Positions 1 through 6,840 of a stretch of DNA of 13,304 nt are shown piece by piece. The position numbers and the translations under genes are program-made. Each line of letters starts with the position of its first letter. Position 1 is the first letter of the stretch. Source of the DNA: Spirochaetales bacterium (GTDB lineage: Bacteria > Spirochaetota > Spirochaetia > Sphaerochaetales > Sphaerochaetaceae); contig JAFVFA010000161.1 in NCBI GenBank assembly GCA_017475725.1, positions 1-13,304 of the forward strand. Reading direction: 5' to 3'. The notes beneath the pieces were generated by a model. That model made no database searches. It saw nothing but the letters and a program-made list of their open reading frames with translations, and was not told where the DNA came from.

Positions 1-446
1 AAATCCTTGATGGCCTGAAGCTCCTGCGGATCCTCGGGGATTCCGTCCTCGAATGGGTTGAAGACCTCGAATCCGTCCTCGGTCCCGATGGGGACGGAGA
101 GGTTCATTAGGGATGTGACGCTCTCCACATATGGAACGTTCTGCAGTATCGCATCCCCGAGCCTGTCTATTGCGTCAAGGACCTCAGGGTCGAAGACGTC
201 ATCTGCGCGGACGAAGGCAAGGAGGGTGTCCGTTGACCCGAATATGTCCTCGAAGTGGTCCTGGTTCATCTTAACCTGATCCCAGTTGTCGAACCAGTCC
301 TCCTCTCCGTTCGTCAGCTTCAGTCTTGGAAGTCCAAGGCAGCCTATGACGGTGAACACGGTAAGAATGACAAGGAATGCAACCCTGTGTTTGAGCTGGA
401 ACCGGCCGAACGACTCGAATACGCTGTTTATCCTGGCGGTTTTCAT
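1..446 (-). CDS. RND/MMPL-family exporter, N-terminal part (cut by window start)
   Basis: The reading frame is open from an ATG at 446 to the window edge and encodes the first 148 residues. It has a short basic cytoplasmic start, one clear transmembrane helix at about residues 22-40, and then the beginning of an extracytoplasmic domain. The stretch WDQVKMNQDHFEDIFGSTDT and the following LLAFVRADDVFDPEVLDAI match the first periplasmic loop of 'predicted exporter' RND/MMPL proteins, where a Phe-Gly-Ser motif precedes a beta strand and a helix, followed by VPYVESVTSL. Such proteins are usually 750-900 residues with 12 helices and use proton motive force to move lipids or hydrophobic compounds; the substrate cannot be told here. 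The start is supported by AAAGGGG at 452-458, 5 nt upstream. It lies 110 bp beyond rsmD on the same strand and has its own promoter-like sequence. The truncation is due only to the window edge. Confidence 0.82.
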   Translation of the reverse strand, partial: MKTARINSVFESFGRFQLKHRVAFLVILTVFTVIGCLGLPRLKLTNGEEDWFDNWDQVKMNQDHFEDIFGSTDTLLAFVRADDVFDPEVLDAIDRLGDAILQNVPYVESVTSLMNLSVPIGTEDGFEVFNPFEDGIPEDPQELQAIKD

Positions 447-472
447 GAATACCCCTTTCTTCCCATCCCGCC

Positions 473-488
473 GTTAGATTACTCTAAC
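473..488. promoter_or_regulatory. Palindromic operator candidate over the -10 box
   Basis: GTTAGA-TTAC-TCTAAC is a perfect 6-bp inverted repeat with a 4-bp centre, covering the predicted -10 box of the exporter gene. A further half-site TCTAAC lies at 509-514, beyond the -35 box. The layout fits a repressor site such as a TetR-family operator, the common regulators of RND exporters, but no regulator gene is visible in the window. Confidence 0.4.
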
Positions 489-504
489 CGCAAAAGAAGT
501 TCAA
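476..504 (-). promoter_or_regulatory. Candidate sigma-70 promoter of the RND exporter gene
   Basis: On the minus strand TTGAAC (499-504) is followed after exactly 17 nt by TAATCT (476-481). This predicts a start near 469 and a leader of about 23 nt, which includes the AAAGGGG ribosome binding site. The match to consensus is modest (4/6 and 3/6), so spacing and position are the main support. Confidence 0.4.
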
Positions 505-556
505 TAGGTCTAACTGATTGTTCTGGACAGTGGGTCAGCCCGTTCTCAATTGGTTG

Positions 557-1132
557 TCACAGAAGAGGGGATTCGGATGTGTTCCTGTAGAATTTGAGCA
601 TGTTGCGCCCGTATTTTCTGGTGTCTATGAGTTTCAGATCACCTATCTGCTCGGGCCATTGGGGTTCCTCCGGAGCGGGGAAGTGGATTATGAACAGCCC
701 GTCAGGCTTTACGCATTTGCGCCGGTCGGCCAGCTCTGCAAGCTGGATCTTGTTCCCCATGGGGAAAGGAGGGTCTGCATAGACAATATCATACTGCATT
801 TGTGCGGTTGGTATGAATTTCAGGACATTGGAATTGAAGATTCTGATATCGCATTCGGCAAGGGCCCAAGAGATGTTCCTCTCCATGATGGGGCGCTTTG
901 CCCTATCCATCTCCACCATATGCACCAAGGTGGCCCCTCTTGACGCCGCCTCCAGCCCCACGCAGCCGCTGCCGGAGAACAGGTCGCAGAACGATGCTCC
1001 GTCCAGAGGTCCCAGAATTGAGAACAGGGATTCGCGCATCCTGTCCATAGCAGGACGTATCTCGAGCTCCCCCTTGGGGATTATGACGCGTCTGCCACGG
1101 TATTTGCCGCCGGTGATCCGCATTGTGAGCAT
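557..1132 (-). CDS. rsmD: 16S rRNA (guanine966-N2)-methyltransferase RsmD
   Basis: This 191-residue protein is the SAM-dependent methyltransferase that makes m2G966 in 16S rRNA of the 30S subunit. The family N-terminus MRITGGKYRGRR is at residues 4-15. The SAM-binding loop FCDLFSGSGCVGLEAASRGA is at 48-67, the catalytic N-methyltransferase motif DPPF at 120-123, and the usual closing strand RKYGRNMLKFY at 172-182. The length is normal. Two starts are possible. The ATG at 1132 lies 2 nt after the stop of the FAD subunit gene, which suggests translational coupling. The ATG at 1123 gives the N-terminus most family members have. rsmD is thus the last cistron of the hydroxylase-like operon, an odd place for a housekeeping rRNA modification gene, which is often beside coaD. 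No clear terminator follows before the exporter gene. Confidence 0.9.
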   Translation of the reverse strand: MLTMRITGGKYRGRRVIIPKGELEIRPAMDRMRESLFSILGPLDGASFCDLFSGSGCVGLEAASRGATLVHMVEMDRAKRPIMERNISWALAECDIRIFNSNVLKFIPTAQMQYDIVYADPPFPMGNKIQLAELADRRKCVKPDGLFIIHFPAPEEPQWPEQIGDLKLIDTRKYGRNMLKFYRNTSESPLL

Positions 1133-1134
1133 TG

Positions 1135-2028
1135 TCAGCCTGCCAGGTAGTTGATGTTTATGTCGTTGAGGACAACGTCCAGAAGCCTTACGGCACGCTC
1201 TATCTGAAGCTGGTCCACATTCTGGCGCACGGACAGCTTGAGGTCAGAGGCAAGGCGCCTTGTTATCTTGGCTATCTTGTCCGCAGTCAGCGGGAAGGTG
1301 ATTGTGGAGAGCAGGTTGTCGAAGTCCTGTGACATGTAGAAGCAGGCGTTGGGGAGCGTGATGCAGAGGCTCGGCGTCATGATGTTGCCCTGGTTTATGC
1401 TGTACTGCAGACCCATGATCACAGACTCCGACGGGTTCAGCATGGGGGAGTCCAGAACTTTGAAGACGAACTGGCTCTGCGATGTCGTCATGTCGGTGGG
1501 TATCCTGATCTTGGTCAGAAGGGCGCTGTCGGCGAAGAGGAAGTTGCCCCTTCTGTCATAGAGCTTGGACACAGGCATCCATCTGGCCGTGGCGGACTTG
1601 GACACCATCCTGATCTCGGCCTGCACATTGAGTGTTGCAAGCACACAGCTCAGAGTGAACCTCATGTCCGATGTGCACAGGGAGCCGCCTATTGTGGCCT
1701 GGTTCCTTATGACGGAGCTTCCGATCGAGTTTATGGCCTTGTAGAGCTCCTTGGAGAAGATGAAGCTCCCCATTGTCAGAAGCTGCTGGATTGTGACCAT
1801 GGCCCCGGACTCCAGATAGCGGTCCGCATGGTAGATCCTGGAGAGGTCCTGGATGCCTGCAAGTGAGATTATGTCCTTCTGGTTTGTGTTCGGATAGAAG
1901 TTCGGACGGCTCATTATGTAGGTGCCACCTGCCCAGAAGTGGGCGTCCGGGTTCTTGAGCTTGTTGGAAATGGCTTCGCTTATCGTCTTCGGAGTGAAGA
2001 CTGTCGGGGATCTAAGACCTTCTGGCAC
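1135..2028 (-). CDS. Xanthine dehydrogenase-family FAD-binding subunit (CoxM/XdhB-like)
   Basis: This is the flavoprotein subunit of a CO dehydrogenase/xanthine dehydrogenase-type complex, which normally passes electrons from the iron-sulfur subunit to the final acceptor. The VAO-type FAD-binding hallmarks are both present: the pyrophosphate loop AGGT at residues 33-36 and the run SVIRNQATIGGSL at 105-117. The C-terminal half, ending in a helical segment like the CO dehydrogenase flavoprotein C-terminal domain, is weaker. I chose the GTG at 2028 because AGGAG (2037-2041) stands 8 nt upstream; this gives 297 residues and a 17-nt overlap with the [2Fe-2S] gene. A TTG at 2055 in the same frame would give 306 residues but has a poorer ribosome binding site. 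The length matches the family (about 280-300). Unlike the large subunit, its cofactor motifs look intact, so the complex probably still binds FAD. Confidence 0.8.
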   Translation of the reverse strand: MPEGLRSPTVFTPKTISEAISNKLKNPDAHFWAGGTYIMSRPNFYPNTNQKDIISLAGIQDLSRIYHADRYLESGAMVTIQQLLTMGSFIFSKELYKAINSIGSSVIRNQATIGGSLCTSDMRFTLSCVLATLNVQAEIRMVSKSATARWMPVSKLYDRRGNFLFADSALLTKIRIPTDMTTSQSQFVFKVLDSPMLNPSESVIMGLQYSINQGNIMTPSLCITLPNACFYMSQDFDNLLSTITFPLTADKIAKITRRLASDLKLSVRQNVDQLQIERAVRLLDVVLNDININYLAG

Positions 2029-2596
2029 GGCGTCTGCTCCTGTATTTGTAGGCAAGGTTGATTATCTTCTCAAGGTCCGAGACCTCAATGCACTGGCAAC
2101 TGCTCATTGCCATCTCCCTGGCGATCATCTCCGCATCCATTGAACCGGAGCCCGTTCTGCTCCTGGCGGCCTGCTCGTTGGCTCCTGAAGGGGCCTCGTT
2201 CCCCTTCATTATGTTGAAGCCGCTGATTCTGCTGTGGTTCTCCTTGTCCATCTTGTTGAGGATTGACTCTATGATGACCGTCTTTGACGGGTAGCACTGC
2301 GGGCAGGGCTGGTTGCCCACATCCGCGTATGCGCGTTCGATGTCGTGGCAGAACCTGGTCTTCTGGAAACCCTCGAAGGTCAGGATGCTGGCTCCGTTGA
2401 GCTTGAATGCCGGGACCAGACAGCTCAGGGCCGCGTTTCCGTTTATCAGGACGATGCAGTTCCCGCACGATGCCCCCAGGCACTGCGAGTTCTGCGCGAA
2501 TGTCGGGATCTGCTCGTTGAGTATCTGGCTCAGCGGCTTGTCCGAATTGACGACAAGAGAGTATTGTGATCCGTTTATGTTGCAGTTGAGTCTCAT
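2012..2596 (-). CDS. [2Fe-2S] subunit of xanthine dehydrogenase family, with enlarged linker
   Basis: The 194-residue protein has the two iron-sulfur domains expected of the small subunit (CoxS/XdhC type). The N-terminal plant-ferredoxin-like domain carries C39, C44, C47 and C59 (CLGASCGNC, then a Cys 12 residues after C47). The second, helical domain has C98-x2-C101 and C167-x-C169. In typical members the two pairs of the second cluster are about 30 residues apart; here the gap is 65, filled by a hydrophilic Ser/Gly/Ala-rich stretch around residues 118-155, which makes the protein longer than the usual 150-165. The tail RSRRRARRS is strongly basic. The start overlaps the large-subunit stop as ATGA, and GGAGG lies 6 nt upstream, so the two are probably translationally coupled. 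Expected role: electron transfer between the large subunit and FAD. Confidence 0.8.
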   Translation of the reverse strand: MRLNCNINGSQYSLVVNSDKPLSQILNEQIPTFAQNSQCLGASCGNCIVLINGNAALSCLVPAFKLNGASILTFEGFQKTRFCHDIERAYADVGNQPCPQCYPSKTVIIESILNKMDKENHSRISGFNIMKGNEAPSGANEQAARSRTGSGSMDAEMIAREMAMSSCQCIEVSDLEKIINLAYKYRSRRRARRS

Positions 2597-4608
2597 TTCT
2601 CGCCTCCTGCACTGAAGAGAACCGAGTCTCCGCTCTGGGCGTTCTTTCCTGCGATGCCAAGGATGTCATCGCTTGTGACGGGGATCCTGTAGATCTGGTG
2701 CCCAAGAGCCTGTGACAGGGCACCTATCAGGGCCGCTGTGGTCAGACCTCTGAGTCCGGAGGTCAGGGAGGATGCCGAGAAGTCCCCTTCCTGGTCGAAG
2801 TCTATGTACATGTTGCACTTTGCGGAGGACCTCGGGCAGATGTCCGAAAGGACCGTCGTTATCGTGTGTCTTGCCTTGTTAAGCAGCTTCTCCCTGTCGA
2901 ACACATGGCCAAGGTGGAAGTTCACCCAGATGTTGTCGATTATTGGGGAGAGCATGATCGTGTCTATGTGGAGGTCTATGACCACCGAGCCCAGGCTTGC
3001 GCTGTAGAAGAACGGGTCTGTGAGCTCCGCCTCGTACTCCGATGTGATGGTCAGCGGCAGACGGGAGAAGGACCTCTTCCTCTCAAGCTCGGAGCAGGCC
3101 CTGATCAGCAGGGCGGAGACGATGCCGACCTTCCTTGAAAGGACGCTGGGTCCCAGCTCAAGGATGGCAGGGTTGTTGATGTCAAGGAAGTAGATGTCCT
3201 CCGCCGGGATGTCTATGATCTTCCTGATGGTGTCCTTCCAGATCGCGGCCATCGACCTGTCTGCTATTATTCCGGTGTTGACCATCAGGGTCTCGTCCTC
3301 GTTCATGGTCACGGACAGGGAGAACTTGGTGTTGGCGTTTATGTGCTGGGAGAAGCCCATTATGCTCTCTCCTGAGGCTATGCCGATTCCCCTGGAGTAG
3401 TTAACCCTGGGGTTCATCTTCATTCCCTTAAGACGCGACTGTGCGTTTGTGGCGTATTTCCTTGAGTACCAGGATGCGTCTATCACCGACTTGATGGCAG
3501 GTGCAAGCCTGTTGAAGTCTGTGCTCTCCCTGACGCTCTGTGAGAGGGGGAAGCCCTTGGCCCCAACGTTTGCCACCCTGTTCAGCCTCCAGATTCCGGG
3601 CTGCATACCTATGGATGTGGCAAGGCGGGAGAAGTGCTGCTCCGTACCCGCAAGGGCCATGGAGAAGCCCAGGTCCCCGAAGAAGTTCGCCGGTGGCGTG
3701 GAGCTCCTTGTGATCGAGATGCTGACATCCGCGGCCTTCATCGGGTAGTTGGAGACGAGACCCGCAAGGATGCTGTGGCAGACCTCCTGAGAGAAGTAGG
3801 GGAAGGCCCCGAGGTCAACAATGCATTGTGCCCTGTCCGCAAGCAGGGTCCCGTCCTGGAGGAAGGCCGTCTCGTGAGTCATGCTCATCCTTGGCTGCCA
3901 GGAGACCATCGGCGAGCTGAACTGGACCAGCTCTCCCGACTGGATCGCCGCAAGGGCCGCTATGGTGGCAAGGATTGACGGGAACACCACCAGCTGGTCA
4001 TAGGGGGCGTAGTAGGGCTGCGGATGGATCACTATGTCGCTCAGCTCGCAGCCAAGGTTCTGCGCTATGGTCTTCCGGAGGTGGGTGGGCCACTGTGTGG
4101 CGACCCTGATGTTGATCCTTCCGTCCTTCTGGACTGCGAAGACCTTCTGGTCCCCAAGCATGGTGTTGGAGAAGGGGTTGACCTCGAATGATGACTTGAA
4201 GACCTTGGCCTTCTCGTTGAAATAGTCATCTGTGTTGCCATAGGACCAGATGAACGGGGCACCGTACTGCTTTCCGTCATAGTCCTCGGAATCCTGCCTG
4301 ATCTGGTAGGAGACCTTCACCTCCCTGCAGAAGAGCTCAACGTCCTCGGCCTCGTAGCCGAACACCGCAAGCACCGGCTGACCCTTGTATGAGACCTCGT
4401 CCCTGGCGAAGAACGGAAGCTCCTCGTCCATGATCCTGACGCTGCCGTTGGCCCCGAAGTCCGCGGCGCTCAGAACCAGCATGTGACGGAACTGGTTCTC
4501 GCTGGGAAGACTGATGTCGGCAATTTTGCCCCTGGAGACGGTTGATGTCACGAGGCGTCCGATCAGATGCTTTCTGTTAAGGTCGAAAAGATCGCTTTGT
4601 TCAGGCAT
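2593..4608 (-). CDS. Divergent molybdopterin-type large subunit of xanthine dehydrogenase family
   Basis: This 671-residue protein occupies the position of the catalytic subunit (CoxL/XdhA type, usually 750-800 residues). The N-terminal a/b hammerhead is recognisable (GQPVLAVFGYEAEDVELF, 76-93), as is the start of the Moco domain (VATQWPTHLRKTIAQNLG, 169-186). By manual alignment the expected GGGFGxK loop reads PYYAPYD (198-204). The Arg-containing 'FRGxGxP' loop reads NFFGDLG (308-314). The GQ loop near 572-583 is not recognisable, and the C-terminal 'GVGE' with the catalytic glutamate reads TSGLRG (616-621). All main molybdopterin-contact and catalytic motifs therefore seem changed, although the frame is fully open and its subunit partners are retained. 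It may use a different cofactor, be a structural subunit, or have an unrelated activity. The ATG at 4608 is the only start in frame; it has no good ribosome binding site (AGAGG abuts it), so leaderless translation is possible. Confidence 0.72.
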   Translation of the reverse strand: MPEQSDLFDLNRKHLIGRLVTSTVSRGKIADISLPSENQFRHMLVLSAADFGANGSVRIMDEELPFFARDEVSYKGQPVLAVFGYEAEDVELFCREVKVSYQIRQDSEDYDGKQYGAPFIWSYGNTDDYFNEKAKVFKSSFEVNPFSNTMLGDQKVFAVQKDGRINIRVATQWPTHLRKTIAQNLGCELSDIVIHPQPYYAPYDQLVVFPSILATIAALAAIQSGELVQFSSPMVSWQPRMSMTHETAFLQDGTLLADRAQCIVDLGAFPYFSQEVCHSILAGLVSNYPMKAADVSISITRSSTPPANFFGDLGFSMALAGTEQHFSRLATSIGMQPGIWRLNRVANVGAKGFPLSQSVRESTDFNRLAPAIKSVIDASWYSRKYATNAQSRLKGMKMNPRVNYSRGIGIASGESIMGFSQHINANTKFSLSVTMNEDETLMVNTGIIADRSMAAIWKDTIRKIIDIPAEDIYFLDINNPAILELGPSVLSRKVGIVSALLIRACSELERKRSFSRLPLTITSEYEAELTDPFFYSASLGSVVIDLHIDTIMLSPIIDNIWVNFHLGHVFDREKLLNKARHTITTVLSDICPRSSAKCNMYIDFDQEGDFSASSLTSGLRGLTTAALIGALSQALGHQIYRIPVTSDDILGIAGKNAQSGDSVLFSAGGEK

Positions 4609-4682
4609 GCCTCTAGAATAGCATCCTAGGGTTTTTTCAACAATAGTGGAATCACAAGTGGAATTAAGATAGTATTTATGCC
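4609..4682. promoter_or_regulatory. Divergent promoter region between the hydroxylase operon and ligA
   Basis: Only 74 bp separate the two start codons. Rightward, TGGAAT (4647-4652) and TAGTAT (4670-4675) are 17 nt apart, and the -10 ends 7 nt before the ligA ATG, with no ribosome binding site. Leftward, TTGTTG (about 4637-4642) and TATTCT (about 4614-4619) are 17 nt apart, again close to the large-subunit ATG. Both messages could be nearly leaderless. The region also has a direct repeat (GTGGAATCA at 4646-4654 and GTGGAATTA at 4658-4666, period 12) and an imperfect palindrome bounded by CTAG at 4613-4629 that overlaps the leftward -10. Matches to consensus are weak. Confidence 0.4.
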
Positions 4683-6830
4683 ATGGACAACTACAGAGAC
4701 GACATCAAGGACCACATCAGCCGCGCCAGGGACCTGAGGGCCCTTCTGACTGAGTACCAGAGGGCATACTACGTAACAGGTAGGCCCATTGTCTCGGATC
4801 TGGAATACGACCGCCTTTTCGATGAGCTTTCGCATCTGGAGGCTGAGCATCCGGAGCTTCGGACACCCGATTCCCCCACGCAGAGGGTCGGAAGCGACCT
4901 TTCCTCGGATTTCCCCGAGGTTGAGCATACAATTCCCGTCCTGAGCCTGGACAAGGCATACAGCGACGAAGAGATACTTGCCTGGATCGGCAAGACCACC
5001 AGAAACACGGGGGAGAACCTGTCCTTCGTGCTGGAGGAGAAGCTGGACGGATTCTCCATCGTCCTCTACTACGAAAGGGGCCTTCTGAGCCGTGCAGTCA
5101 CCAGAGGCAACGGCTTTGTGGGTAACGATGTCACCGCAAACGTCAAGACGATCAAGGCCGTTCCGCTCAGGCTGACGGAACCGGTGGACATAGCCGTCAG
5201 AGGGGAGGTCTTCCTCAGAAAGAGCGAATTCGAGAGGATAAACGCCACCCTTGTGGAGCCATATGCAAATCCCAGAAACCTTGCTGCGGGGACAATCAGA
5301 CGCAACAAAAGCAGCGAGACCGCGCAGGTTCCGCTCTCCATCTACGTCTACGAAGGATTCTGGTCAGAGGACGTCCCGTACACGGACCATATCCAGATTC
5401 TGGGCAGACTGAGGGATCTGGGGTTCCCTGTGGACCCGAACCTCTCCTATTTCTGCAGGACGGCGGACGAGGCGGCAGCAAGGCTTGGGAAGGCAGGCCT
5501 TCCAGGCAAGGCCGGGAGCTTCGAGGACATCCCGCAGGCAATCTCCGACAGGACCGGGACCAGGTCCGCCCTGCCTTATGAGATCGACGGCCTTGTGGTG
5601 AAGGTCAACGAGCTCTCTACAAGGGAGGAGCTGGGGTACACAGGCCACCATCCGCGTTGGGCGATAGCATACAAGTTCGAGGCCCCCCAGGCCGAGACCC
5701 AGGTGCTGGACATCGACGTCCAGGTCGGTAGGACCGGAAGGATAACCCCCATGGCCAGGGTCAGGGAGACGCAGCTGTCCGGAAGCACCATAAGGAACAT
5801 AACGCTGCACAACCAGGACTACGTGAACGAGCTTGAGCTGGCCATCGGGGACACTGTGGCCATATCCAAGCGCGGAGACGTCATACCGGCGGTGGAGACT
5901 GTCATAGAGAAGAACAGCAGCGGGAACACGACCTGGCAGATGCCGGAAAGCTGCCCCGTCTGCAGGACCACCCTTGTGAAGCGCGGAGCACATCACTTCT
6001 GCCCGAACTACGACTGTCCGGCCCAGGTGAAGGGAAGGGTGGCCTTCTTCTGCGCCAAAGGGCAGATGGACATAGAGGGGCTGGGCCCGAAGACGGTGGA
6101 GATCCTGTATGACAACGGGTTCGTCAAGAGCGTCCGGGACCTCTACACCTTCGACTACAATCTGCTTGCGGGCCTGAAGGGGTTCGGCAGCGAGAGCCGG
6201 AAGATCGATGGCATAAAGATGGCCATAGAGCAGAGCAGAAGGACCCCGTTCCGCAATGTGCTGGTGTCCCTGGGCATCCCTGAGTTCGGCAGGAAGGCTG
6301 TGGATCTGGTGTGCGATGCCGGATATGACAGCATGGACAAGCTGCTTGCGGTGGCGGATGCGGACGACATTGAGAGCCTGTCCTCCATAAACGGGATAGG
6401 CCCTGTCACGGCACAGCTGATTGTTGATGGCCTGAAATCAGAGGAAACAAGAAGATTGATTGATGATCTGCGGAAAGCAGGCCTTCAAATGCAGGATAAA
6501 AAGCAGGAAGGCCCTGTCTATGAGCAGATATTCGAGGGCCAGAGCTGGTGTGTAACCGGAACTTTCGTCAACTTCAATCCAAGAAGCAAGGCCATGGACG
6601 AGATAAAGAGACGCGGTGGCGTCGAGGTCTCCGGGGTCTCGAAGAAGACCTCCTGTCTCCTTGCCGGAAGCGGAGCGGGAAGCAAACTGGACAAGGCCAG
6701 GGCCTTTGGGGTCAGGATCGTTGATGAGGATGAGTTCATGCGGATGCTCGCATCATCAATGCCTGTAGGGGAGAACGTTGAGGCCTCTTCCGTGAAGGAG
6801 GAGGGACCTGAACAGCCGGAGCTGTTCTGA
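4683..6830 (+). CDS. ligA: NAD+-dependent DNA ligase LigA
   Basis: The 715-residue enzyme seals nicks in DNA during replication and repair, using NAD+ as AMP donor. The Ia domain carries YYVTGRPIVSDLEYDRL (29-45), which contacts NMN. The adenylation domain has the active-site lysine K120 in KLDG, then TRGNGFVGNDVT (140-151) and RGEVF (173-177). Further nucleotidyltransferase motifs are EIDGLVVKV (300-308) and the WAIAYKF strand (326-332). The OB domain holds VGRTGRITPMA (348-358) and SKRGDVIPAVE (395-405). The four zinc cysteines are C424, C427, C440 and C445. Helix-hairpin-helix repeats lie about 460-590 and a BRCT domain about 613-690, followed by a short acidic tail. The length is slightly above the usual 670. 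It is the first gene of a short transcript with the ModE-like gene. There is no clear Shine-Dalgarno before the ATG, so translation may be leaderless. Confidence 0.97.
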   Translation: MDNYRDDIKDHISRARDLRALLTEYQRAYYVTGRPIVSDLEYDRLFDELSHLEAEHPELRTPDSPTQRVGSDLSSDFPEVEHTIPVLSLDKAYSDEEILAWIGKTTRNTGENLSFVLEEKLDGFSIVLYYERGLLSRAVTRGNGFVGNDVTANVKTIKAVPLRLTEPVDIAVRGEVFLRKSEFERINATLVEPYANPRNLAAGTIRRNKSSETAQVPLSIYVYEGFWSEDVPYTDHIQILGRLRDLGFPVDPNLSYFCRTADEAAARLGKAGLPGKAGSFEDIPQAISDRTGTRSALPYEIDGLVVKVNELSTREELGYTGHHPRWAIAYKFEAPQAETQVLDIDVQVGRTGRITPMARVRETQLSGSTIRNITLHNQDYVNELELAIGDTVAISKRGDVIPAVETVIEKNSSGNTTWQMPESCPVCRTTLVKRGAHHFCPNYDCPAQVKGRVAFFCAKGQMDIEGLGPKTVEILYDNGFVKSVRDLYTFDYNLLAGLKGFGSESRKIDGIKMAIEQSRRTPFRNVLVSLGIPEFGRKAVDLVCDAGYDSMDKLLAVADADDIESLSSINGIGPVTAQLIVDGLKSEETRRLIDDLRKAGLQMQDKKQEGPVYEQIFEGQSWCVTGTFVNFNPRSKAMDEIKRRGGVEVSGVSKKTSCLLAGSGAGSKLDKARAFGVRIVDEDEFMRMLASSMPVGENVEASSVKEEGPEQPELF

Positions 6831-6840
6831 GGAGGGGTCT

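Noticed and set aside
447..556. Possible terminator after rsmD on the minus strand.
   Set aside because: Only a 3-bp GGG/CCC stem and no T-run were found, so no terminator is called.
2085..2723. A 212-codon minus-strand frame overlapping the [2Fe-2S] and large-subunit genes.
   Set aside because: It lies out of frame with both recognised proteins, and its composition (Gln, Arg, Pro, Gly rich) looks like a shifted reading of them.
5364..5996. A 210-codon minus-strand frame inside ligA.
   Set aside because: Shadow of the ligase coding sequence, Gly/Pro/Arg rich with no family features.
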